A stretch of DNA of 64,000 nt from Brevipalpus yothersi (GCA_003956705.1 QZCP01000841.1:124345-188344); one strand, 5' to 3'; numbered from the stretch's first letter, positions 11,534-25,163 are shown. Numbers and translations are program-made. Notes: generated by a model not told the origin, from the letters alone.

Positions 11534-12210
11534 CTTTCCATTTCGTGATATACACCGTTATACTGAAACCGTACCTATTCTGAAAGAGACAGAGAGACAC
11601 ACAAGTCAATCACTAACTAAATCTTCACTTGATCACTCCCACTGATTTTCAGCACTAATTATTTTAACATACAAGGCACAAATGATTCATCCATATAATA
11701 AAAAAAACTTGAGCTTCTCAATTACATATACATAAGAGTGTGTATTTACAATTACACCTCAGATGTACCTCGAGATTCATCCAGTAGACATACTCTTGAG
11801 GGTACCTTTGCAGCCACGCTCCGTGCGGCGACTTTCAAATTGACAATCGTTTTAATTAGGTTTGGCTGTTATTCAGTGATATGAGATGGAGAGTATTTCA
11901 TTTTGAGAAATATTCCGACAAACTGAATCAGATAGATGGATGGGAAACATAGGAGTCCAGAAAATAGAGAGAGATGTGATGCATGGTACATATACAGTAC
12001 ACTCATGGCTTACAATTTACTCTTCACACCATGGTCACAACAGTTGTTGACTGTGATGTGGAGAGCAATTTTTATTATTATTAGTATCTTCTGTACACGA
12101 GAGTACATCTATTTCAGATTGCTTTGTACTAATAAAATCTACTCAACAAAGAATTCATCTCGTATATAGCTTAATTAAGCAAGCATTAAGCCGAAAGATG
12201 ATGTAAGATA
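11534..12210. other. Gap between COX8-like and SIRT7
   Basis: About 680 bases. No gene seen; the open frame at 11936-12169 has no domain. It includes the SIRT7 promoter side and the COX8-like 3' end. Confidence 0.45.
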
Positions 12211-12492
12211 TTATGAAGCACGACACCATCTATTCTGGTATTTGAGCCAATCTTGGTATGTTTGACCACGATAGAGACGCATATGGTAGCTGACCCAAGC
12301 TGGAATGCTGATTAAGCCTCCCAGAACCATGAAGTACCATATTAAATGTTCAAAGGGATGAATTTTCACTCTCGGTGGAGTAACCATTCTCATCTCATTG
12401 TTGGATGCAATTTGCCGTAGATTTAGATGGCCTCTTTTTTGCAAATAAATTGCGGCTTGTGGTACCACTCGGGTCAAAGCTCGCCTTATCAT
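12211..12492 (-). CDS. Probable cytochrome c oxidase subunit 8
   Basis: Intronless, 93 residues. The first 30 residues carry Arg and no acidic residue (MIRRALTRVVPQAAIYLQKR), typical of a mitochondrial presequence. They are followed by PPRVKIHPFEH, one membrane helix (WYFMVLGGLISIPAWVSYHM) and YRG, the order seen in COX8 of arthropods. The tail (QDWLKYQNRWCRAS) is longer than usual. COX8 is a single-helix nuclear subunit of complex IV in the inner membrane. Another small single-helix respiratory subunit is the main alternative. The divergent neighbour EXOSC3 starts 488 bases away, so the two may share a promoter region. Confidence 0.6.
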   Translation of the reverse strand: MIRRALTRVVPQAAIYLQKRGHLNLRQIASNNEMRMVTPPRVKIHPFEHLIWYFMVLGGLISIPAWVSYHMRLYRGQTYQDWLKYQNRWCRAS

Positions 12493-12979
12493 ATTGGATA
12501 GATAAGCAAACCTCCTTGAATATGCATGGAATAGAAAAAGAGATGGAAGACGAATTACAAAATTAATTTATATTCTCAGGACTAATTAATCCGATAAACA
12601 TGTGTGCTCAGTGTGCTCAAAGAGAATGCAGCAATACACTCTTAACACATTGTTGCTGTTGTGCATATCAACAACACTAAACACTAAACAAAAAGGGAAA
12701 TCCTACACAAACAAATTAGAGGTATTTAATGCCTCAAATCTTAACAAACTACTTCAACTTACCTTCGAAATTAGAACCAATTTATCAAACCAAATTAACA
12801 ACAATCAAATGCACTTGAGACTGATACACAGATACAGCGATTTGCAGAACCAAAACACAACAGCTTCACGAGAGCTTAACGCACATGCTTATGGAAGCTG
12901 TACTGATTTGATGTCATGTTTTTTTGGATGAGAAAAATTGTTGATTAGTTTTTTTAAATTGTGTCCACCTTGCCTGATA

Positions 12980-13945
12980 ATGTCCGAGCCGTTGATAGTG
13001 TTTCCTGGTTTTTCTATAGGTAATCATATTGAAAACAATCCATCTGCTAAAGATAAGAAAGTTATTCTGGGTCCTGGGATAAGACGAGATGTGGATGATG
13101 TGCGTGCAATTAAGTGTGGTATTTTGAGAAGTAAACTGATTAACAATGATACACAAATGTTGTATTGGATTGATTCTCATCAGAAAAGGGTAAGTTGAAG
13201 TTGCTTTGAACTGATTGATCAGCTAGTGATGATCGGAGATTGATTTAGGAAATTCTTCATGATTTTTTGTTTTCTCATTCAGTATGTAGCGGTAAGAGGA
13301 GAAAGAGTAATTGGAATTGTGGTTGGAAAAGGAAGTCTTACCGTCAATGTGGACATTGGAACCAATGAAACAGCATCATTATCATTATTAGCTTTTGAAA
13401 GTGCCACTAAAAGAAACAGACCAAATGTCCAGGTATGTCTAAATCCTGCCTCAAATTGTCACTACCGATGACTGATCATTTTTCACTTCTTCTCACTCAG
13501 CTTGGAGACATAATTTTTGCTCGAATCTTATCAGCTTCTAAAGACGTCAGAACAGAATTAACATGTGTTACCAGTCGACTTAAGAAAGATGGTCTTGGTG
13601 TTCTGCCTCAGAATGGTTTTATGATCAATGTACCGCTAAGAGTTTGCAGAAGGTTAGTATTCCAACTTGTCTTGAGAATCCAGAGCATAGATCAGTAATT
13701 GACTAAATCATTTACATCTTTTCAGGCTACTCTCCACTGACAACAAAATTATCGAAACTCTTGGTTCTAAATTCAAATTTGAAATAACAATAGGTCTCAA
13801 TGGCAGATTATGGGTCAGGTCTTCATCTACATCAAAAACCATCTATATAATCAACGTTTTAATGTCAATAGAGGATAAGAATATTGAACAAATTGAGAAA
13901 CTTTGTCAAGAGATAAGTCAAAAATTTGAATTAACCACGCGTTGA
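12980..13945 (+). CDS. EXOSC3: Exosome complex component RRP40 (EXOSC3)
   Basis: Four exons (12980-13189, 13283-13432, 13501-13652, 13726-13945) joined in frame to 243 residues. RRP40 is one of the three S1/KH cap proteins of the RNA exosome, in nucleus and cytoplasm. The family signatures are present: YVAVRGERVIGIVVGK opening the S1 domain, ATKRNRPNVQLGD, and the KH-type IGLNGRLWV near the C-terminus. The N-terminal strand (VILGPGIRRD) is also conserved. Start is the first ATG in frame; the longer frame upstream opens only with TTG. Confidence 0.95.
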
Positions 13946-13946
13946 T

Positions 13947-13952
13947 AATAAA
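13947..13952 (+). promoter_or_regulatory. EXOSC3 polyadenylation signal
   Basis: AATAAA two bases after the EXOSC3 stop codon. Cleavage 10-30 bases later would fall at the stop codon of the convergent small gene. Confidence 0.6.
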
Positions 13953-13972
13953 ATAATCAACCAGACTTGGAG

Positions 13973-14282
13973 CTAGTTTTTCCTCCGAGATTGATGTCTT
14001 TTCAACATCATCAAACTTTTATAAACATCTCGCAACCGTTCTTGAGTGTCTGGATCACTAGCAGCACGACGATTGAAGCATTCAAAGTCAACATAGGTAG
14101 GTACCACTCTGTGAGTTGAGGGTGGGATGGAACATAAATTTCCAAATCCATGGGGTCTCTTCTTATGGCTTATAATGAAGCAATCTAAAAGTCTTGAAAG
14201 TACAAATCAGTAAAATTAGTGAAATTGGGGAAGAAAGAATTCCAGAGCTATAGTTTTGAACAAAAACTTACTTGGAAACCAT
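13973..14282 (-). CDS. Small two-exon protein of unknown function, 68 residues
   Basis: Exon 1 is only 11 bases (14282-14272, ATG in good context, donor AA/GTAAGT); exon 2 is 14168-13973 behind a pyrimidine-rich acceptor (ttcattataag). The product starts MVSNHKKRPHGFGNL, continues with VVPTYVDFECFNRRAASDP and ends with a basic helix (MLKRHQSRRKN). An alternative acceptor at ttttag, 18 bases upstream, keeps exon 2 open but gives no in-frame start. Codon use and the clean splice make a real gene likely. The family is not recognised. It converges on EXOSC3 with 27 bases between stop codons. Confidence 0.55.
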
Positions 14283-15160
14283 TTTTTAAAGAAAGTTGAG
14301 GACAAATTTCGATCCAAACAAGAAAGAGACAATTTAAATGAATGAATTTAATGAGAGATGACATATGACAATCATCTCGAAGACTTGTGACCTTAAATAT
14401 CCAGAGAGTCTCGCAAAATTTGACCCTCTCTCGTCCTCATTGGTGTAATTTTGGAGCGATAAGAAGACATTTGACCAGTCGCGGTCATCGAGAACAAGTT
14501 TGTGAGAGTTGTAACTTCCCCTCTAAAGTGACCTCGGTCATGTAAGATAAGCATTGCGTCTCTGGAAAATGTCCATCCAGCACTTCAGTCTCCCCTCAGT
14601 GACCGTTTTAGAATAAGATTTTCTAGAATTTATTGACTATCCAGCGATCAAAATTCCCTGTACATTAACATTTTCCGGAAATTAACCAGAATTCCGGTCG
14701 AAGTACTGTAGGCCACCAGCCTGTGAGAGAGTTTCACCTCATAGGAAGCTGAGCGCTCAATTTGTTGGTCATTAGCTTACGGAAAAGTCACCAAACCAAA
14801 CTAGATTTCCAGAGATTGAGAAACTTTCATGATTCACACAGTCGATCGACCTTATCCAGTTTATCAGATTCTCTGAAAGTTCATAGACTCATCCACCAGA
14901 AAGAGACTGGAAGAGAGAAGGAAAAGGATAGAAAATCACCAGAACGAGGTTGATAAGACATCTTCAGCGCACGTGCCATTAAAGGAATCAAAATAAACAG
15001 TTGATCAAATTGTATATCGGTGAGGTTGCTAATCTTAGGTCACAGATTTTTTTCTGTGGCCAATTCAATTTATTGGGTTATTTACACTGGTGAAGTAATT
15101 GCTTATAATTGTGATCAGTGAACTGATTGGTGTGGCCAAGACCTTCTCGCTGGAAAAATC
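14283..15160. other. Divergent promoter region between the small gene and RBMX2
   Basis: About 880 bases between two divergent start codons. The frame at 14762-14953 (+) is short, has no domain and no splice partner. No TATA box is obvious. Confidence 0.45.
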
Positions 15161-15723
15161 ATGAATCCCTTGACGTGAGTTGTTAATGCCAAATTTGTCA
15201 TCATTTTTAATTGTTTCCTTTTAAACCGTTTTTCGAGTAACTGTTTATTACTGTTTCGTTATTAAAATTCTTTTTCCCACCAATTTTCTTCAGGAATATG
15301 AAGAATGTCGCCAAATTGAGTGAACAAGAATTGGAAATGGGCTGGGAAGGTAAAGCTTCGTGGCATTACCAGTACAGAGATTCGGCATGGATATTTGTTG
15401 GTGGCTTGAACACTGATCTAACTGAAGGTGATATAATATGCGTTTTCTCACAATATGGTGAAGTAGCTGACATTAATTTGGTTCGTGATAAAGCTACCGG
15501 TAAATCGAAAGGATTTTGTTTCCTCTGTTATGAAGACCAACGTAGCACTATATTGGCGGTTGATAACTTGAATGGCATCAAGATAGCTCAAAGAACAATT
15601 CGAGTCGATCATGTTAAAGATTACAAGACACCAGAGCAATTGGAGAGAGAGCGATTAGAAGAGCGAGAAAAGGCCAAGGAGAAACGAGAAAGAGAAAAGT
15701 ATTCAAAAAGACATGACAATTGA
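15161..15723 (+). CDS. RBMX2: RNA-binding motif protein RBMX2 (Ist3-like)
   Basis: Exon 1 is 14 bases (15161-15174, MNPL plus two bases), exon 2 is 15294-15723; total 147 residues. The start MNPLT is the conserved family N-terminus and supports the tiny first exon. The single RRM shows RNP2 (IFVGGL), ELTEGDIICVF-type loop (DLTEGDIICVFSQYGE) and RNP1 (KGFCFLCYE), followed by RTIRVDHVKDYK and a charged helix. It equals yeast Ist3/Snu17, the RRM subunit of the RES complex bound to U2 snRNP. It lacks the long C-terminal tail of the human protein and is close to the yeast length. Confidence 0.94.
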
Positions 15724-16097
15724 TTCCTCGATATTTCGAGCAGGGAGCATCTCTTCCGGCGTTATCGTATAATAATTTCCCATAAAATGTAAAAAATTCA
15801 CTCTCATCTTCCTGGAAATCGAATTCCTACTCGAAAATTTTTAATAGTATTGCAATGATTCATCGATTGTATTACAATTTGTGTAATTATCGTATGAACA
15901 AAAAAATATTTTTGTTAAATTGTCATTATTTTTTTCTCACTATTCATTCTTGTGAATCATTTTATTATATTTTAGTCAATTCTCTTTGTGAATGATGGAG
16001 ATCTCTCTTTCCTCATCTCTCCCTCCTCCGCCTCCTTCTTCCATCTCCCCTTCATGAGGCATGCATCTTGTTCTTTCTTTATCTCTCCCGAATTCCA

Positions 16098-16181
<84 letters not shown>

Positions 16182-16689
16182 GCTTCTCTTTACCTCTCTT
16201 TCACGTTCAGCCAAACTTGCTTGATTTTATTCTTAGCTCCACCCCTCTGGCTCATGATTCTTTCAAGAACTTACTCCAAGTTTTTGCTCCTTGACTAAAA
16301 AGTTGAGGACCAGAAAGTTTTCTCTGCGGAATCAAACCATTTCGGATCAAGAATCTTGAAAACGACCTGTCCTTATATTATACAGTCAAGTATGAGATTT
16401 TTATGTAACCTGAATCCTGAATCGTTAGTTGTCTGATAATATCTTGTCATTGCTCTGGTGCCAGAGACTCTTCAGTTATTTTCTCTCTCTCTCTTTCTCT
16501 TCTCTCTGTGTGAATTATATGTGTGAGTGCCTTACATCCAGTCTCAATATTTTCAACTCCCCAACAAGTTCGTCGGCATCTCACTCAATTTAATTCCTAC
16601 TTTTTGGTCCCTTTTATTCACTCTTAAACACCAGTGTCTACTCATTCACCGGTTATCATTCTTGCTAAGAACTTTGTGTCCTTTTCATC
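15724..16689. other. Gap between RBMX2 and TTC39
   Basis: About 970 bases with the RBMX2 3' end and probable TTC39 promoter/5' leader. Its main content is a long TC/TTTC repeat at 16100-16181, listed separately. Confidence 0.5.
16100..16181. repeat. (TC)n followed by (TTTC)n microsatellite
   Basis: About 53 bases of TC dinucleotides merge into seven TTTC units. Open frames reading Ser-Leu repeats here are artefacts of the repeat. Confidence 0.95.
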
Positions 16690-19600
16690 ATGCCAGTAGA
16701 TATTGTGAGTAGTAATTCAGAGCAAAGTCTCTCCAGCAAATCCAATGGATCAACAGATTCCAACGCAAGGTATGCTTACCAACATTATTCTCTCCTAATT
16801 TTCCTTTGTTCTGTGGATTCTCTTTGTCTTCTATCTTCTCTGAGTGAAAAAGTTCTTTCATACCCTTTCTCAATTCATTTTATCCACTTCCTGTATCAGA
16901 ACACGATTCTCTGTATTCCCCACCATTATCCAAAGTCATCATTCATATTCAATTTCAGACAACCAGATGCAAAAAAATTCTTCTGTTAAACTCTTCCTGC
17001 CAAACTAGTCTCAAACCATACAATTGCCTCTCCTCAGTTTCCATTCCAGGAGACTGTTGAACTAGTCCCATTAGGTTATATTATAGAATTGCCTGTGAGA
17101 GAACTTGTATCCTTCTCAATTGAAGTGATCAAATCAAATTCAGGTTGTTCAGTCTCTAGGTCTCGGCAGGTATCGATCAATTCGATGTTGGTTGAAAATT
17201 CTTGCGTGATAACACCCCTCAGCATTGTGTGAACAACTAATAATCTTGAACTTATGAATTTTCATGGCTATTCTATGCTCTTTTCATTTTTATCTGAATC
17301 CAAATCACAACACTTGATAACCGGAAACAAAAATTTTTCTCCCCCTCCAAGTGACATTAGCTTGGACGATGCACTACAAGAAGGCCGAGAGCTGATGAAA
17401 ATGTTCATCAACAATAAGATGGAAGAAGTGTTACCAATTTTACAGGAAAAATCAACATCCAACATGATCTATGCTCTCGGAGTGGCAGCTGTTCGATTTT
17501 TCGAAGCAATTCTTACACTAGATAAAGATTATCTTCACTCAACAATCGAAGCATTCAAGTATTCAGCCGCATTTGCGGACAGTTTGCGACACAAGAGTTA
17601 CACTTCGTTCATATTTACTCCCAATTATGATGCATATTCTGATGAAGAATGTCATGCAGAATTATGTTACGCCAAAAGTCTCTTACTGTGGGGTCTGGTG
17701 ACTGCTCTGGAAGATCAGAGTATTTATGGGTTCATCAATGGAGCTCTCAAAATACGGGCTTCCCATCAGGCATACAAAGAGTGTCTCAATATTTTGAAAA
17801 TCAAAAATAGCTGGGAATCGGAAATATCTCGAATGCATTTCGAGTCAGGAACTCGATTGGGTATTGGAGCATTTGATTTGGTGATTTCATTTTTTCCCAC
17901 CAAAATGGCCAAACTTTTGGAATTCGTTGGATTCAATAGTGATCGAGATGTGGCTCTCAGTGAGCTTAATCAATCGGTAGCTCTAGTCGATGGTCTACTG
18001 TATGATGTGACATCCATACTTTTGTCCGGCTATTATGGTTTTCTTGAATATTTCTATGGACTAGGTGAAGGTGATGTGGACTTTTTTGATCGATCATCAA
18101 AAATATGGCTTGTTCGAACGCCTGACAGTGCCATAGTGAAATTGGGCTTAGGCTTACGTGAACAAATAATCGGTAATCCCGATAAAGCAATCGATTTCTA
18201 TCTTCAATGCATCAATGGACAAACATTTTGGAAACAGCTAAATTTTGCATGCTATTGGGAAATGGTGTGGTCCTATGCGTAAGTAGCCCGGAAAAAATAA
18301 TTCATTATTATTCCCTTTAATTGTTTTTCTATTATTTGCGCATACAAATTTCACTTTCACTCTCTCTCTATCTCTCATAAGTATTGTACCTTGTACAAGC
18401 GATATTGATTTCGGGTAGTCTGAATTAGTCACTCTTTCAGATTGGGCAAAAGTCAAGAGCATTTTCAAAAATGTTAACCACGAAGCAAACTTTAAATTGA
18501 TACATGTTTTCTCTCTCAATTTCTCATAAAATGAGGTAGGAAAGGAAATTAAGATGGAGATATTTTTTGCCTCTCACTATATCTCTCATTTATACACATA
18601 CACATACACTCTATTGTCACCTTTATGCTTATCGATACCGTTATTCTATTGGACTCTTTTTCGTAATCATTGAAGGGATAAGAACGGAAAGCCTTCCTCT
18701 TTCTCTCCCTCTCTCTCTATCTCTCTCTCTTTCCGAAATGATATTCTGATTGGTATAGCCATTTAGAAAATACCTGTCGATGAGTGATACGCTTTCTCAC
18801 CTTTTCGGCTTACTTGTACAATATTGAAGCAGACAATCATAATCATCGCTTTCACTTGATCGTTAGGTGCGATAGTTAATTTTTTAGCCAATTTTAGTCT
18901 CATTTTTTCTTTCTCTCTCTCATACATTTTTAATCACTTATTTGGATGCGATTTTTTCAACTATTTGATCAAACAAGTGACTCAAATAGTGATTCCGGAG
19001 TATTCGCATATTTTGAGATACACTCACACACGTATTAGTTATCCGATATGTATCATTTTTATTGTATCCGCTCTCCTTTTTTTCCTCTTCTTCTTCTCTT
19101 CTCTTTTCTCTCTCTCTCCTCATAAGGAACATTAGCAAAATGATGATGATTATTATCAACTTATACATACAGTAAAAAAGGTGTCCAATCATTTTTGCAT
19201 GGTTATCCTTCTGGGAGAAAGAGAAAGAGAGAGAGAAACTTTATCTTACATCATCCATATTATGAATTGAAGAAAAAAGTTCTTTTTCCTACTCTTTTCG
19301 AATTTTTTTAAGCAAATACATGCAGACCGTAACTAACATCACTTGTATCATCGACACAAAAGCACTGTTTATCGGAGATGATACATACATTCTTTTTTAT
19401 TTTCAATCTCTTGATCTTCACTTACTTCTCTACAAGCTATCATCTGATCATCATGACATGTTCGAACTGTTGGCTAATTTTTTTTCCTATTGCTGCTACA
19501 TAAGAGAATTGCGTTGTTTCAAGGTGATGAGTAAAACCTTTCGAAGGAGAAAATAATCAAAGATCAAGGAGAATAGAAATATATCGACAATGGGAAAGTG

Positions 19601-21852
19601 ATCAGTATGGGTTTTTCTTGATGCAATTATCACATCATGGACAAAATTTGTATTTTTTACCTTCTCTCTTCCTCGAAAATGGTCAAAATTGCAGTACCAT
19701 AGAACTTTTTATTGATACTAGTAAATAGTAGCCGATTTTGTCGATTATCTGATGAAAGGTGATAGCTTAGGTGTAATGAGGAAAGCTTGAGAAATTTATC
19801 CTGACTTTTTTGCATACATGTTATATAAAATGCATGAGCAGCTCTTTGTTTGATGATTGATCTTCCTGATGTTCCCGAAAAAATTTGCCGACATGTCTTA
19901 GATCATCTCGACCATCAATTAAGCTGAGAAAAAGTGAGAGTATGATCTTGCCTTGTAGACATGATGAGTGTACATGTTGATCATTTTGACCTAAAATCTT
20001 CCGGTGAACGATGGTATCTATTTGAAATCTTTCCAAAAATCTGGAAAATTTTGCTTGATCCATCATGAGGAAGAAAACAAAATGATTTTGTCTATAAGAG
20101 CTTAAAATTTTTGGTTGAGCATAAATTGATGACACGAAATTGATTCAATTTTTTTCCTGATCCCTCGATTGGATACTTTTCGTTCCATTGATCCGCATAA
20201 GATAAAGAAACTATCATTGAGGATAGTTCCATGTACGAATTAGTTCTTTTTGTTTACCTGTCAAATTATCATTTATTTGATAGAGAGAAAAAAAATTCAT
20301 GGCTAATACCCTAAAGGCTATAAACTATGCAGAATGATCTTCACCATCTTCACCTTTGAATGCGGAGAGAACTCTTCTCTCTTCCTCACCAAGTATTATT
20401 CTCAATGTAACTAATCATTTTATAAATCCACAACACTTGCCCAAAGGTAAATGGTAAGCAAGAAGTTCCGTCATTCAATGTCCGCATTAGCCTGCCACTT
20501 TTGGCATTCATGTCATTCATGTTTCGGCTAGATATATATATATTCACTATTCTAAATTCAGTATACACTAGTCACAGCAATGCGGTAGCATTTTTTCACG
20601 ATCATACATCTTACATGTACCCTTCCGAAATCAAGATCACCTTCCGATTATGTGGTACTCACAAATACATAACGTTATACCGTCATCACCATTGCTCAAT
20701 TCTAATACTGAATAACGTTATGCATATTGCAATTTCTTGTTAGTTGTTATGTGGTAGTGGTTTGGGAATAAGTTTTTTAATCATGCAATCTTAATTCGGA
20801 AATCGATACTAATCAGCACACATATACTCTTGGGAAGGGGGAGAAGAGATAGTAGATAGAAAGGTGGTCCTTAAGTAAGGCATACATATATATACACTTA
20901 CAGGTAATACGAAATACACTTGATGTGTAACGACACGCAGCCAAGTACAAATCATACACTCAAGTAGGCCATGGCCTCCGATTGATTTTTCTCATCTTAT
21001 TTTACCTCCACCGATTCTTCGATAATCTTACTTTCACTCTTTTTTTCCTATCAAACAAAAGTTCAAGCTCACCTGTATCATCATCACATTTTTGTTAGTT
21101 CATTTTTTCATTGATTTAAGGTTGAGTACTTTTGTCTTCTTTGATTGACAATTGTTGCAACAACTTATCATTTTGTTCTTGATTCATTCGATTTTGTAGA
21201 CTGATTCGAAAACGAGAGAGAAAGAAAATTCGCTTCATGATCAGTAACAGAATGCATTATATCTAGTGGAGTTATTGAGCATTTATTCGATCAATGTCTA
21301 CTGATAATTTTCGCAATCTTCACATCTCACGATCAAATTAAGTATGAAAAATCTCATGAAGTTATGATGACAGCAATTTATTGTCTCAATTCTTCTATCA
21401 AAATTGTTCAGATGTGTAGTTTTCAAGGGGAACACTTTTTTTCTATATAGGAATATTGAATAAGACAAAAGACTTTGATCAAAAGTTCGATTTAGTGTGA
21501 AAAATGAGCTACCAAATATATATGATCGTTGAAAAGTTATTACCTTTTCATTAATCAAATATTGCCAATTTTTTCTCAAAAGACTGAAACTTTTCATTAT
21601 GAAATCCAATAACTCTTGAAAAATTTCCAGTTATACAAGCGTGAGAATGTGCAGTAACTTTCTTATTAACAAGTTTTCTATCAAAATTAAATTGCTACCG
21701 CTAACAGGTAGCTTCTGGAACTGGACGAGTTTCACTGGATTAAAGGAACCAATCTTTACTCCTCCTCCTAGAAGTTTCTATCATTTTTTATCATGATCAT
21801 CGAAATTTTCAATGGAAAAACATTAACGATAGGCCCGTTCCTGAAAATAACA

Positions 21853-21889
<37 letters not shown>

Positions 21890-22826
21890 TCTTTGTACAA
21901 AGAATGTTGATTCAACTCTGGTCTGATGGTTAAGAAAATTTAAGACTCATGACCATGTTTTCTTGGATTTTCCATCAAGGTTTTCTGACCGGAGCGAAGC
22001 AAGTTCCTCTGCCTGGAGGCAAAATGCTCATCCAACCATTCTTCATTCGTGTCCTTATCATGTACAAAGCTTTCTCAGAGATTCAAGTCTCTTCTTCTTT
22101 TCTCTCTCTTTCTCTTTCTTTTTACTTTTTCTCTCAGCTTTATTCCATCTCACCATGAGCCATCTCATTCTTGTGAGGTGATTAGTCAAAATTTGGCTTT
22201 TGTATAATGAAAATGCACTCACACTGAATAACAAGAGACAACTTTTTTCTTTCTTTCTTTCTCTCTCTTACCCTAAACAGTCTCGAGGATGATACAGCTT
22301 TTTCCCATCTAAACAACCCTTTCCTCAATTGTGTTTACCTGTTGTTGATGAGTAAGAATCACTGAAAACAAAATCGGGGACATCTCATGCATTTCCAGGG
22401 CTAATTCACCTGCAAAAAGGACTTCCCTAATTTTGTTCATTGTTGGAGTCGATTTCCAGAAGCCTACAGCATCATGAGTAAGGTGATGATCACTTTTACT
22501 TCAAGATCAAGCGAAGCGAATAGAAGAAGAAAATGAAAGAAAGTGAAAATGAGGCAATCATCGCATATATTTTTCGGAAAAACTATTTGGAAACTATTTT
22601 TCCGGACTGATAGTGGAAGATTCTTGCAATATACTGCCTTCATGAGCGTGTATGTGTGTGCATAATTCCAGACCCCATCACCACCGTTGACACTCCTTTC
22701 TCCTCTCCATTTTCGCTTCATTGTCTTGATGCACGCAGAGTGTTGCCATGATGTGTGTGTATGTTGGCAAAAAGTTCATCGGTTCCGATCAGATAACTTC
22801 GATAGAGAGAAAGAGAGAGAAAGAGA

Positions 22827-22861
<35 letters not shown>

Positions 22862-23246
22862 CAATGGAGAGGGCCATTCTTCTGGATAGACTGTTGCTGT
22901 TCACATGATGTGACACGGCACTGTTTCTGTACGCTCCATCCACAATCAATTACTCTTATAGTGATTTGATCATGTTCAAGTTTCGAGAGAAACCCAGCTA
23001 TCAAGTGTGTACACTCTCACTTGCAACCATTCTGATCACCAGAACGAACTCGTGAAACGATGATTTGCTTTACGAAAACTTGACTAGGCCAGTTCTTGGC
23101 CAACAATTTCACAACATTCTCCATCATGCAGTATGATGTAATTGTAGAAAATTCTTGGGAATATCTGATTGTTTATTGTTCTCCATGCTCATGATATGCC
23201 TTTTACATATCATGGAAGTTTTGATTGCATTTCTCGAATTTTTTCT

Positions 23247-23292
<46 letters not shown>

Positions 23293-23875
23293 AATATTTG
23301 ACAATTTGAGAGAGGAGTGCTGGGGAGGATAAATTTATTGAAAATATTGAAAGAGGTTTTTTATTTTATTTTTCAAGTTCTTGGTGCTTGGTTAGAGGTA
23401 TTCCATTTTGAGGCTTAGGTTCCTCTTGACTCTTCTTCTCTCTGAAAATCGGCATACATGTATATCGGTGTATGTCAATGTCATGCTTATGCACAATTTG
23501 ATGGCCAAAATTTGAGCCTTCCATATTTCTCGTTGAATTTGATGGCCAAGTATTACCGTTATTATTACTATTATGTTTTTGTTTTGTCAGAAAAATAATC
23601 TCACGCCTTCTAACCTCTGTTGTCAATTGAGTGGAGCTAGTTTGAAGGGGGAAAATTTATTGCCAAACTTTGTTTTCGTCCATTAGTAAATGACACTCAC
23701 ATACCAAAATCCAGTTGAATTAGTGGAATGAGAAGCTCTCTCGACAATCAGAATGTCATTGTTTACCACTTAAATACGATGATAGAATGAACATTCCAGA
23801 TGTTAACAATTTCATCTTCAGAATTGAGAGAAAAGGTAGGGAAATAAAATAAGTTTACGTGTGAAGGAACAAATT

Positions 23876-23928
<53 letters not shown>

Positions 23929-25083
23929 AATGGACCAACTTTTGATTGGCCACTTTTGATCATAGTTGGAAAGTAATAAAAAGAGATAGCCTTGAGTGGA
24001 GAGAAAAAAAAAGAAGGGAAATTATTGTTGATCATCTAATTGAGGGTGTGAAACTCATGCTGCCGACTTTTTAATGTGGGACCCAGTCCATCCATTCCAT
24101 CCATTCCATTCTATCCAACTGAAACCACCAATTTCTCCTCCTCGTCGTCCATCGGACTCTCCAAACCATGATGGTGCTCTTGATCCTTTTCCATGGTCAA
24201 TGTTAACTCAATCATCATTCATGATCAAAAATTCAGCTCATGTACAGCAAGATGATTCTATGAAGGGGAAACAAACATTTGTCCATCTTGATTCATACTT
24301 TAGATCATTTTTTCTGGCGAATGTTATTTTCTCTGGAAATTTTCTCTTATTTTTGATGTCACTCAACAAACTAGATTTGCTTTTGATTGAGAGAAAAATT
24401 TCCCTCTTTTCAGATATTTTCATTAATTTCTCTCCATCTGAATGAGAAGCTTCTCATTCCTCTCCTGATTGACCATTCGATCTTGCTTTCTCCTATTTGC
24501 GATTATTGGATCTATTTCGATCTCTATTTCGACCGCTTGATCTGACCTACTGATGGATCGTAACTACCTTTAAATGCTCTTGGAAAGTGAGAGCAGTTTC
24601 AGGAAAAGTGAGGCAAGAAAAGGGAGGAAAATAGAGGGAAGAGGGAGGATGATGAGGAGGTGTAGGCCATGAAAGAAGATGTTAAGCTTGTAATAGGTCA
24701 TCAGAACACCTCAGCAATGTTCTAAGGAATCAATTTTCGGATTGATTTCCATTTCATTTCTGTTGAATGAATTTGACTTGGAATTCACAGTTTTTCGATA
24801 TCGGTTAATCCAACCTTCATACATCCTATAGTCACTGCAAAAAGTTGTCAGGAAGATTCCAATTTGAAACCCCATGATTTTTTCTCATGATCATCTATGA
24901 GCCGTTCGATCCATAAATTTTGATATTACGAAAGCCCGATCAAAGATTCTCTTCTCTCCAAAATCTTTGCTCAAATCTAGCCTTCTGTCTTGATGAATGT
25001 TCATTGAATGAGTTGACTCCTCCAGAAGAGACCAGATAGTTTGTCATCATAATTAGAATTGAATACTCAAGGTGAGGAGAGAG

Positions 25084-25163
<80 letters not shown>

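Noticed and set aside
15161..15723. RBMX2 as a truncated gene
   Set aside because: The short tail equals the yeast Ist3 form and the stop is followed by normal AT-rich 3' sequence, so it is a short form and not a break.
15972..16298. Several Ser/Leu or Arg/Glu repeat frames
   Set aside because: They only read the TC/TTTC microsatellite.
24074..24445. 123-codon plus-strand frame in the TTC39 intron
   Set aside because: Pro/Ser start then hydrophobic stretch, no domain, no matching splice sites in the TTC39 frame.
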